DNA of 10,754 bases, from NCBI GenBank assembly GCA_902795555.1, contig CADBLV010000063.1:1-10754 (forward strand), given 5' to 3'. Numbering within the stretch: position 1 is the first letter of the stretch; every line of letters begins with the position of its first letter. The notes beneath the pieces were generated by a model. The model was not told where the DNA came from and searched no databases. It was given only the letters and a program-made list of their open reading frames with translations. Source of the DNA: an uncultured Eubacteriales bacterium (GTDB taxonomy: Bacteria; Bacillota_A; Clostridia; Christensenellales; Aristaeellaceae). The translations under genes and the position numbers were made by a program. Below are positions 1 to 5,943 of the stretch, piece by piece.

Positions 1-765
1 AACGGCTTCGATGTGCTGTTTCTTTCCCGGGTGAAACGAAACGGGAAGATCGATTATACGGAAACCGCGCTCTCCCGCCGGATGGACGGCGTGCTGGTGG
101 TTTATGCCGATGTGGAAAGCGAAAGCATCCGGAAGCTCACCAAAGGCCATATCCCCGTGGTTTCCATTGACGCGGAAGAAAGGGATGTGCCTTCCGTTCT
201 GAGTGATTACAGTCAGGCCACCGAAGAGATGATCGACTGGATTGCCGGAAAAGGCCATCGCCGGATCGCGTTCATTCACGGGGAAATGGGCTACGCCACT
301 GCGGAGCGTCTGAAAGGATTTCGCCGGGCCATGCAAAAGCACGGCTTTGACATTCCGGATAGTTATATCCGGCCGGGAAAGTTCAACGATCCGGAACGCT
401 GCGCGCGGGAAACGGAGTCGTTGCTCGCTCTCCCGGTTCCGCCGAGCTGCTTTCTGATGCCGGATGATTATTCCGCCGTAAACGCCCTGCGCATCCTGCG
501 GGAGAAAAATCTGACCGCTCCCGCGGACTTCAGCTGTGCCGGCTATGACGGCATCCCCCTTTCTCAGGCGGTTTCCCCACGGCTGACTACCTTTCGCCAG
601 AACACGGAAGAAATCGGGAAAAAAGCCGTTGAAATGCTGATGGCCGCCATCCAGAGCGGCACAGCGTCCGCCCGGAGCGCTTCCCCGCAAACCGGAACCG
701 GGCTTTCCCGGGATGTCACGGTTCGGGGAGAGCTGATTCCCGGCGAAACCGTGGCAGAGCTGTAA
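1..765 (+). CDS. LacI/GalR-family transcriptional repressor, 3' part
   Basis: This is the C-terminal 254 codons of a LacI/GalR-type regulator. The reading frame is open at the left window edge, so the helix-turn-helix and hinge lie outside. What is visible is the periplasmic-binding-protein-like effector domain. It starts in the first subdomain with NGFDVLFLS and a 'RRMDGVLVV' strand, continues with 'IPVVSIDAEERDVPSVLSDY', the hallmark 'KGHRRIAFIHG' strand-turn and 'RLKGFRRAMQKHG', and ends with 'CAGYDGIPLSQAVSPRLTTFRQ' (shown here in part), the segment that normally contacts sugar and dimer partner. Family members bind a sugar or nucleoside and release an operator near carbohydrate-use genes. 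The ligand cannot be told from this fragment. The last 30 or so residues (Ser/Ala/Thr/Gly-rich, then VTVRGELIPGETV) show a loosely conserved insertion before the usual final strand. It is the only + strand gene and converges on the histidine kinase gene. Confidence 0.92.
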   Translation, partial: NGFDVLFLSRVKRNGKIDYTETALSRRMDGVLVVYADVESESIRKLTKGHIPVVSIDAEERDVPSVLSDYSQATEEMIDWIAGKGHRRIAFIHGEMGYATAERLKGFRRAMQKHGFDIPDSYIRPGKFNDPERCARETESLLALPVPPSCFLMPDDYSAVNALRILREKNLTAPADFSCAGYDGIPLSQAVSPRLTTFRQNTEEIGKKAVEMLMAAIQSGTASARSASPQTGTGLSRDVTVRGELIPGETVAEL

Positions 766-798
766 GATTCACGGTGCCCGGGGTACGTTTCCGGATTG

Positions 799-833
799 AC
801 ACAGGGGACGGTTCATCGAACCGTCCCCTGTGT
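799..833. terminator. Perfect 16-bp hairpin between convergent genes (bidirectional terminator or dispersed repeat)
   Basis: ACACAGGGGACGGTTC (799-814), a 3-nt ATC loop, and its exact reverse complement (818-833). On the + strand the stem is followed by ATTTTAC, a short T-run that suits termination of the LacI-type gene, whose stop is 33 bases upstream. On the - strand the stem lies 3 bases past the histidine kinase stop but has no T-run after it. The ACAGGGGACGGTTC core is, from memory, a word found in dispersed palindromic repeats of many Bacillota, so it may be a repeat copy used as a terminator. Confidence 0.75.
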
Positions 834-836
834 ATT

Positions 837-2129
837 TTACAGATGCCGCGCCGCCGGAAACGCGCAGACAAACCGGATGCGGCCTTCCGCTGTCGTCTCC
901 GCGCGGATTCTCCCCCCATGCTTCTCCATCACAGCTCTCGCCATGGAAAGCCCGATGCCGTATCCCCCGCTGTCCCGGCTGCGGGAAGCATCCGGCCGGT
1001 AAAATCGATCGAACAGATGGCTCAGGGCTTCCCCGGAGAGCGGTTCCGTCAGCCCGTTTTCCTCCGTCAGCAGGATCTCACGTCCAGCCCTCGTCAGTTT
1101 AATCTGAATCAGATCCGCTTCCGGAGCGTATTTCACCGCGTTGTCGCATAATTGGCTGATCAGCTTCCGAAGGGCTCCCGCCTCGCCGAACACCCAAAGC
1201 TGCTCCTCCGCTTCCACGGTCATGGTCTTTCCCGCGAAATCCGCCATGGCCTGAAAAGGCTCCGCGGTTTCCGTGAGCAGGGCCGACAGATGCACGTTCT
1301 CTTTCAGAAGCTCCGTCCCGTCCTCATCCAGACGGGACAGATAAATCATATCGTTCACCAGATCCCGCATGTTCGAAACCTGTCTGCGAGTGTTGTCGAT
1401 CCATTCGCTCCCACTGGTTTCCGTTTCCAGCGCGTCCATATTGGCCGAGATCACGGTCAGCGGCGTTTTCAGCTCATGGCCGGCGTCCGTGATAAACTGC
1501 TTCTGCTGCACAGCGTTACGGATCAGCGGCTGGATCGCCTTTTCGCTGAACAGGGAAACCAGCAGCCACGCGATGCCGATACAAACCGCACAGGCCGCCG
1601 CGGACAGAAGCAGCAGCCGCTGCACACCGTCCAGCTTCGTTTCCGCGTCCAGAAATACTGCCCGACCTTCCCCGTTTTCGTCCCGTTCGATCCAATAAAG
1701 ATAATGATCGACCATGCCGGTAACCGTTCCGGCGGTCACGCTGTCTGTTGTTCCTGCTGCCGTGTCGTCGGTTGTCCCTGCTTCCTTTCCGCCCGCCAGC
1801 GCCTTCTGAGCCAGCTCTTTCAGTTCCTCTGTCGAAAGGTCGGTAATCCGGGAAGCTTCCGTGAGCACGATATTTCCCCGTCTGGTAATCCGGACCAGAA
1901 AAAATCGGGATTCCTCCAGGGTATTCTGCATATGCCGATCCCTGTTCTTCCGCCGGTTCCCCTCTATGGTTCTTTCGCTTCTCTCCGCCAGCGCCGTCAG
2001 CGTCTCCTGCATTTCGCTCCGCACGTTGATCCAGTTGGCCAGATTGATCGCCGCGGCCAGCACAATCATCACCGCGGCCAGCACCGTCACGGCAATCCGG
2101 ATAAACCGCCTGCGAATTCTCTGAATCAT
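837..2129 (-). CDS. Membrane sensor histidine kinase (OmpR-pair type)
   Basis: A 430-aa histidine kinase that should autophosphorylate and pass phosphate to the response regulator encoded just upstream. Domain order: a first membrane helix at about residues 9-33, an extracytoplasmic sensor region (about 34-170), a second helix at about 171-193, a HisKA domain with the H-box 'FITDAGHELKTPLTVISAN' (phospho-acceptor His218), then a HATPase_c domain with the N-box 'LCDNAVKYAP' (Asn330), an F-box 'LFDRFYRPDASRS' and the G2 box 'GGYGIGLSMARAV'. The G1 box reads ENG rather than DxGxG, a form seen in a clostridial kinase subtype, so it is probably still active. No HAMP domain is obvious. The sensor region carries a low-complexity Ala/Gly/Thr stretch (residues 115-140). 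The start ATG has GAGGAGG a few bases upstream. The gene lies 51 bases after the regulator and was probably co-transcribed with it. The signal is unknown. Confidence 0.95.
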   Translation of the reverse strand: MIQRIRRRFIRIAVTVLAAVMIVLAAAINLANWINVRSEMQETLTALAERSERTIEGNRRKNRDRHMQNTLEESRFFLVRITRRGNIVLTEASRITDLSTEELKELAQKALAGGKEAGTTDDTAAGTTDSVTAGTVTGMVDHYLYWIERDENGEGRAVFLDAETKLDGVQRLLLLSAAACAVCIGIAWLLVSLFSEKAIQPLIRNAVQQKQFITDAGHELKTPLTVISANMDALETETSGSEWIDNTRRQVSNMRDLVNDMIYLSRLDEDGTELLKENVHLSALLTETAEPFQAMADFAGKTMTVEAEEQLWVFGEAGALRKLISQLCDNAVKYAPEADLIQIKLTRAGREILLTEENGLTEPLSGEALSHLFDRFYRPDASRSRDSGGYGIGLSMARAVMEKHGGRIRAETTAEGRIRFVCAFPAARHL

Positions 2130-2180
2130 GGCTCCTCCTCAGATGATCCGAAAGTCACGCTGTTGTTTCGTTGAACCGGT

Positions 2181-2885
2181 TCAGCCCTCCGGCGTTGCCT
2201 GTTTTCCTTCCTCCAGGGAATATCCGACGCCCCGGGTCGCCCTGATCACCGCCGAACTTCCCAGTTCCTTCAGAGTCTTCCGAAGCATGGACATGGTCAC
2301 CCAGAGCACATTCGTTTCCGATTCGGAGTTCCATCCCCAGACCCGTTCAAAAATCTGATTCACCTCAAAAACCCGTCCCGGCTGCTCCATCAGCATTTCC
2401 ATGAGCTGGAAGGCTTTGTTATTCAGCTTCACCCGGTCGCTCCGGCCGCTTCCGTTCCGTTTCAGCGTCATCTCCTGCCTGTCCAGCTCCAGATCTCCGA
2501 AAGTCAGCAAATCCGGGGTATAGTCCGCCTTTCTCCGGAGCATGGCCCGGATTCGGGCCAGCAGTTCCGGGGCCGCGAACGGTTTGGGAAGATAATCGTC
2601 CGCACCGGCGTCCAGCCCGTGCACCCGATCCTCCACAGCGTCCCGGGCTGTCAGCAACAGGCACGGCGTTGTTTTTTTGTTCTCCCGCAGCCTTCTGAGC
2701 ACCTCAACGCCGTCCGGAGCAGGCATCATCCAGTCCAGGATGATCCCGTCATAGTCTCCTCCGATGGCATAATCCAGCGCGTCCGTTCCGTTATGCACGA
2801 TATCCACGGCATACCCGGCGTGCTCCAGGATGGTTTTCACCGCCCGGCAAAGCGACCGGTCGTCTTCCGCAAACAACAGTCTCAT
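2181..2885 (-). CDS. OmpR/PhoB-family response regulator
   Basis: A 234-aa DNA-binding response regulator, the normal length for the family. The receiver domain (1-120) has the acidic pocket AEDD (residues 6-9), phospho-acceptor Asp51 in 'IILDWMMPAPDG', Thr79 in 'LLLTARD' and Lys101 in 'DYLPKPF', so all conserved switch residues are present. The C-terminal winged helix (about 130-228) has 'LNNKAFQLMEMLMEQPGRVF', the recognition-helix region 'VLWVTMSMLRKTL' and the closing 'IRATRGVGYSLEE'. It should be phosphorylated by the kinase encoded 51 bases downstream and then bind direct-repeat sites at target promoters. A GGGGGAGG ribosome binding site precedes the ATG, and a strong extended -10 promoter lies about 40 bases upstream. 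It most resembles regulators paired with small-sensor kinases in Clostridia. The regulon is unknown; the divergent-free neighbour encoding a secreted protein is a reasonable first target to test. Confidence 0.96.
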   Translation of the reverse strand: MRLLFAEDDRSLCRAVKTILEHAGYAVDIVHNGTDALDYAIGGDYDGIILDWMMPAPDGVEVLRRLRENKKTTPCLLLTARDAVEDRVHGLDAGADDYLPKPFAAPELLARIRAMLRRKADYTPDLLTFGDLELDRQEMTLKRNGSGRSDRVKLNNKAFQLMEMLMEQPGRVFEVNQIFERVWGWNSESETNVLWVTMSMLRKTLKELGSSAVIRATRGVGYSLEEGKQATPEG

Positions 2886-2926
2886 CTGGTTCCTCCCCCT
2901 GGTTGGATCATACCCTGTTCCTGTTC

Positions 2927-2955
2927 ATTATATCAGCTTCCCGCGCCTTTTGCAC
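2927..2955 (-). promoter_or_regulatory. Extended -10 promoter for the two-component operon
   Basis: On the - strand a perfect TATAAT (2927-2932) is preceded by TGA, giving an extended -10 (TG-n-TATAAT). Seventeen bases upstream lies GTGCAA (2950-2955), a poor -35 with 3 of 6 matches, which an extended -10 can tolerate. The predicted start is near 2920, about 35 bases before the regulator ATG. It sits just past the terminator of the preceding gene, which supports separate transcription of the regulator-kinase pair. Confidence 0.7.
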
Positions 2956-2958
2956 GGG

Positions 2959-2985
2959 AAAAGCGCCATCCGCTCCGGATGGCGC
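2959..2985 (-). terminator. Intrinsic terminator of the secreted-protein gene
   Basis: Read on the - strand, GCGCCATCCG, a 3-base loop GAG, and CGGATGGCGC form a perfect 10-bp GC-rich stem (2963-2985) followed by TTTT (2959-2962). The stem begins 7 bases after the TGA stop of the secreted-protein gene, so it should end that transcript before the regulator gene. Confidence 0.85.
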
Positions 2986-2992
2986 AATCGTA

Positions 2993-3628
2993 TCAGATGC
3001 CGGATCCTGCCGTTTCATTCTCCTGCGGTTCCGTTGTCTGAGACTCCGTGGAAGCGGGCGCGGTCTGAGGGGCAAACCGTCCGTGCCGGCCGTTTCCGTG
3101 TCCCGGAACGGTTCCCTGGGGCACAGTCTGACCGTTCTGACTGCCGTTGATGTTCCCCTGAGGGGCTGTCCGGTCGGTTTTTCCGTTCTTCCCGTTCTTC
3201 CCGTTCTGTCCGTTCATACCGTTCCGGCCGCCTTTTCCGCCCTTACGGGTTCCGTTCGCGCCGTTTTGCACCATCTGCTCCGCGTAGTACTTCAGAATCA
3301 GATCTGCCTGTTCCTGCGTCATGGATCCCGCGGCGACATATTCATCCAGTTCCTGCTTCAGGCTGTCCAGCACCTTCTGTTTTCGGCTGGCCTGCCTGGC
3401 CGTCTGATAGGCGTTCAGCGCTTCCGTCAGGGCATCGGAGGCTGCCTGGGCTTCCTGCAGCGCCTCCGCGCCGGTCCCGGCCTGTACCGTCGTGGAACTC
3501 ACAGCATCCGCCGTCGCCGCGGGGGTTTCGCCTTCCGCCAGTGCCACCGTTCCCAGACACACAACCAGCATCAGGGTCGTGATTACGGCGCCCGCCTTTT
3601 TCGTTACCATCTTCTTCGTCCACTTCAT
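2993..3628 (-). CDS. Small secreted protein with helical core and Gly/Asn-rich tail
   Basis: A 211-aa protein with a clear Sec signal peptide: a basic start (MKWTKKMVTKK), a hydrophobic core at about residues 12-30, and a type I cleavage site after TVALA (residue 31). Cys24 lies in the hydrophobic core but is preceded by Val, so it is not a lipobox. Residues 50-120 are predicted helical and Ala/Gln/Glu-rich. They end in 'GSMTQEQADLILKYYAEQM' (101-119), which resembles the 'G.ITQEQAD' helix of DUF2680/YckD-like or SHOCT-like short domains; this is a resemblance only. Residues 121-152 are a basic Gly/Asn-rich stretch with Gly at every third position, followed by a Pro/Gln/Thr-rich, acidic end. 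No catalytic motif is seen. An AAGGAG site lies 10 bases before the ATG, slightly far. It precedes a regulator-kinase pair but has its own terminator. The function is unknown; envelope-related or regulatory accessory roles are plausible. Confidence 0.85.
   Translation of the reverse strand: MKWTKKMVTKKAGAVITTLMLVVCLGTVALAEGETPAATADAVSSTTVQAGTGAEALQEAQAASDALTEALNAYQTARQASRKQKVLDSLKQELDEYVAAGSMTQEQADLILKYYAEQMVQNGANGTRKGGKGGRNGMNGQNGKNGKNGKTDRTAPQGNINGSQNGQTVPQGTVPGHGNGRHGRFAPQTAPASTESQTTEPQENETAGSGI
3181..3224 (-). repeat. 9-bp tandem repeat coding Gly-X-Asn triplets
   Basis: The 6-mer CCGTTC recurs every 9 bases at 3183, 3192, 3201, 3210 and 3219 on the + strand. On the coding strand it gives the Gly-Lys-Asn, Gly-Gln-Asn and Gly-Met-Asn run in residues 134-150 of the secreted protein. 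Five units in register suggest growth by slippage, and copy number may vary between strains. Confidence 0.85.
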
Positions 3629-3737
3629 GAATGATCAACTCCTTCTTTTTTTTCTTCGTTCCCGGTGGGAACATCTGCATTATCCATCCTCATCCTTTCC
3701 TGAAACTTAAAAATCAAACTTTTTTCAGGACTTTTCA

Positions 3738-3775
3738 AAGAAGGCACCCCGGCCGGAACGCCGGAGTGCCTTCTT
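3738..3775 (-). terminator. Hairpin terminator after htpG
   Basis: AAGAAGGCAC (3738-3747) pairs with GTGCCTTCTT (3766-3775). After one C-A mismatch five more GC pairs follow (3749-3753 with 3760-3764) around a 6-base loop. It lies 76 bases past the htpG stop. On the - strand the stem ends in CTTCTT, a modest T-rich end. No gene on the + strand needs it, so it is assigned to htpG. Confidence 0.7.
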
Positions 3776-3851
3776 GCGGTTTGTTTGATTTTTCAGGGTT
3801 TTCCCGCGAATCTTTGCAGACTGTTCTTCATGAAAAACGATCTGTCGTTTT

Positions 3852-5756
3852 TTAATCCTTCATCACCTTGTTCAGAATCTTCCGGCTGCGCTCCAGGAAA
3901 GCGGTAATCTCCTCCGCCTCCAGCGGCTGGGCGGCCATGCGGGCCAGATCGTACACCTGGCTGCAGATCATCTTTGTGGTTTCATCCTCGGGATCCCGCA
4001 GCGCCAGGGCCTGAATGGTCTCATTCCGGCGGTTCAGCACCAGGGTATAATGATCCGGAATCGGGAAATTCTGTCCGTAGAACCGGCTCATTTCCTTATA
4101 TCGGCGCATCTGCTCGTCCTCGGTCACCATCGCCGTCATCTCCGGATCGCCCAGCGCCTCCAGCTTAACCTCCAGGTCGTCCTTCCCCAGTGCTGTCCGG
4201 AACAGGGTCTGCATCTTCTCCGCGTCCAGATCCTTCCCTTCCTCGGATTCTTCCTTCAGCCCGTCGATATCCGCGTCCACCCGGGCAAAGGACACCCGCT
4301 CCTCTTCCGAGCCCTGGTATTCCATGAAAGACATGAAATTCCCGTCGATAATCGTGTTCAGCACGGCCACCTCAATGCCCCGGTCCGTGTAAAGCTTCAC
4401 GGAAGCCGCCTGCCGCTTCTCGTCGTTGGTATAGTACACCTTTTTGTCCGTCTTTTCAAAATTGGCGTCCTTATACTCAGCGATGGTCTTATAGCTGCCG
4501 TCGGTCAGCTTCAGCAGGATCGCGCCCTTCACCTGATCATAGAACTTGCTGTCCTTTACGCAGCCGTACTTCACGAAAGGCGCGATGTCGTCCCAGTATC
4601 CCTGATAGGTTTCCCGCTCGGTGTTCATCAGCCCGTTCAGCTTGTCCGCAACCTTCTTGGTGATATGCGCGCTGATCTTTTTGACATACCCATCGTTCTG
4701 CAGGAAGCTCCGGCTGACATTCAGCGGCAGGTCGGGACAGTCGAGAACGCCCTTGAGCAGCATCAGGAACTCCGGAATCACTTCCTTGATGTTGTCCGCC
4801 ACAAAAACCTGTCCCGCAAACAGCTTGATCTGTCCCTCATGCGTACCGAAATCATTCTTCAGCTTCGGGAAATACAGAATTCCCTTCAGATGGAAAGGAT
4901 AATCCACGTTCAGGTGAATCCAGAACAGCGGATCCTCATAATCCATAAATACCTTCCGGTAGAATTCCTTATATTCCTCCTCGGTGCAATCCGCCGGCTT
5001 CTTCAGCCACAGGGGCGAAGTGTCGTTCACCTGTTGAGGTTTCGGAATCTCCATCACCTTTTCGGTCTTCGGGGTTCCGTCCTCATTCTTCTCATCCCCG
5101 ACCGGCACATCCTTCTCCACCGGCTTGGCGTTCGCGTCCTCCAGCAGGATCGGATAGGACATGTATCCGCAATAGCGGTTCAGCACCTCCCGCACCCGCC
5201 ACAGATCCAGGAATTCCTTCTCCTCTTCGCTGATGTGCAGAATGATGTCCGTCCCGTGTTCGGTTCGGCTTCCCTGGGAAATCTCATATCCCATGCCATC
5301 CTCAGACACCCAGTGCACCGGTTCCGCGTCGCCCTCGCTGCTCAGGCTCTCGATTTCCACCTTCTCGCTGACCATGAACACGGAATAAAATCCCAGGCCG
5401 AAATGCCCGATGATGTCCGACTTCTCGTCCGCCTTTCCGTCCTCAAACTGCTTGAGGAATTCCGTGGCCCCGGAGAAAGCAACCTGGTTGATGTATTTCT
5501 TCACTTCCTCCGCCGTCATCCCGATACCGGTGTCGGAAATCCGGATTGTCTTCTTCTCCTTGTCCACAGTAATCAGCACCTGCATCTTCTCTTCCGTCTC
5601 CGGATGCAGCATGCGGAATTTCGTGATGGCGTCGCAGCCGTTGGACACCGCTTCCCGCAGAAAAATATCCTTGTCCGAATACAGCCACCGCTTGATCACA
5701 GGCATAATGTTCTGCGCTTCAATCGATACAGAACCGTTTTCTTTCTGAATCGCCAT
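3852..5756 (-). CDS. htpG: Hsp90-family molecular chaperone HtpG
   Basis: A 634-aa cytosolic ATP-dependent chaperone, complete and of the usual bacterial length. The N-terminal GHKL ATPase domain shows 'IFLREAVSNGCDAITK' (catalytic-type Glu35 and Mg-binding Asn39), 'ISDTGIGM' (Asp75, contacting adenine; Gly77, Met80), 'INQVAFSGATEF', the ATP lid 'GHFGLGFYSVFMV' (117-129) and 'GTDIILHI'. The middle domain has 'PLWLKKPADCTEEEY', 'LFWIHLNVDYPFHLKGILYF' and the catalytic-loop region 'LNVSRSFLQND' with its conserved Arg. The C-terminal dimerisation region ends in KVMKD, with no MEEVD as expected for bacteria. The start has GGAGGA 8 bases upstream. A CIRCE operator, a sigma-A-type promoter and a structured leader lie upstream, so HrcA-mediated heat-shock control is inferred. 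In Bacillus subtilis htpG is outside the HrcA regulon, which makes this wiring notable. A hairpin terminator follows. Confidence 0.98.
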   Translation of the reverse strand: MAIQKENGSVSIEAQNIMPVIKRWLYSDKDIFLREAVSNGCDAITKFRMLHPETEEKMQVLITVDKEKKTIRISDTGIGMTAEEVKKYINQVAFSGATEFLKQFEDGKADEKSDIIGHFGLGFYSVFMVSEKVEIESLSSEGDAEPVHWVSEDGMGYEISQGSRTEHGTDIILHISEEEKEFLDLWRVREVLNRYCGYMSYPILLEDANAKPVEKDVPVGDEKNEDGTPKTEKVMEIPKPQQVNDTSPLWLKKPADCTEEEYKEFYRKVFMDYEDPLFWIHLNVDYPFHLKGILYFPKLKNDFGTHEGQIKLFAGQVFVADNIKEVIPEFLMLLKGVLDCPDLPLNVSRSFLQNDGYVKKISAHITKKVADKLNGLMNTERETYQGYWDDIAPFVKYGCVKDSKFYDQVKGAILLKLTDGSYKTIAEYKDANFEKTDKKVYYTNDEKRQAASVKLYTDRGIEVAVLNTIIDGNFMSFMEYQGSEEERVSFARVDADIDGLKEESEEGKDLDAEKMQTLFRTALGKDDLEVKLEALGDPEMTAMVTEDEQMRRYKEMSRFYGQNFPIPDHYTLVLNRRNETIQALALRDPEDETTKMICSQVYDLARMAAQPLEAEEITAFLERSRKILNKVMKD

Positions 5757-5779
5757 TTTCCATATCCTCCCGAATCCAG

Positions 5780-5852
5780 ACGTCCGGCAAGCCCGGACGT
5801 GATTTGCTTTCAGGAACCGGGTCTCTGCTCCTTCCGGCCTGAACCGGTTCCT
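5780..5852 (-). promoter_or_regulatory. Structured 5' leader of htpG (two stem-loops)
   Basis: Two strong inverted repeats fall within the predicted leader. ACGTCCGG (5780-5787) pairs with CCGGACGT (5793-5800) around 5 bases, ending about 10 bases upstream of the htpG Shine-Dalgarno. AGGAACCGG (5812-5820) pairs with CCGGTTCCT (5844-5852) around 23 bases, almost at the predicted RNA 5' end. The first could affect ribosome access, the second RNA stability. Neither covers the Shine-Dalgarno itself, so a simple RNA thermometer is not shown. Confidence 0.5.
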
Positions 5853-5861
5853 TACGGATCT

Positions 5862-5890
5862 ATTGTAACACCCCCAGACGGGTTTTGCAA
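5862..5890 (-). promoter_or_regulatory. Sigma-A-type promoter of htpG
   Basis: On the - strand TTGCAA (5885-5890) and TACAAT (5862-5867) are separated by exactly 17 bases, with TG one base before the -10 (extended -10). The predicted start is near 5855, leaving a leader of about 100 nt. The -35 begins 7 bases from the CIRCE operator. Confidence 0.75.
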
Positions 5891-5891
5891 G

Positions 5892-5924
5892 AAAAAATTA
5901 GCACTCACTTTGCGTGAGTGCTAA
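5892..5924 (-). terminator. Intrinsic terminator of recA, made from the CIRCE palindrome
   Basis: On the - strand the sequence 20 bases past the recA stop folds into an 11-bp stem (TTAGCACTCAC with GTGAGTGCTAA) with a 5-base loop, followed immediately by six T (5892-5897). This is the form of a Rho-independent terminator, although the stem is less GC-rich than average. It occupies the same bases as the heat-shock operator. Confidence 0.7.
5898..5924. promoter_or_regulatory. CIRCE operator (HrcA binding site) upstream of htpG
   Basis: TTAGCACTC-N9-GAGTGCTAA matches the CIRCE consensus at every position. The symmetry extends two bases inward on each side. CIRCE is bound by the heat-shock repressor HrcA, usually before groESL and hrcA-grpE-dnaK. 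Here it lies just upstream of the htpG -35 and 141 bases before the htpG start. It cannot serve recA as an operator because it lies after the recA stop. Confidence 0.95.
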
Positions 5925-5943
5925 CAAATTTAGATGGACCCGT

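Noticed and set aside
1152..2174. A 340-codon + strand open frame
   Set aside because: Antisense to the histidine kinase gene, with no recognisable domain and no convincing ribosome binding site.
3536..3570. A lipoprotein signal in the secreted protein (Cys24 in LVVCLG)
   Set aside because: The residue before Cys is Val rather than Gly/Ala/Ser, the hydrophobic core continues past it, and a good type I cleavage site follows at residue 31.
4050..5924. A 624-codon open frame on the + strand
   Set aside because: It runs antisense to htpG, whose protein is unmistakable. Its own product is Leu/His/Arg-rich with no domain, the usual mirror of a GC-biased gene.
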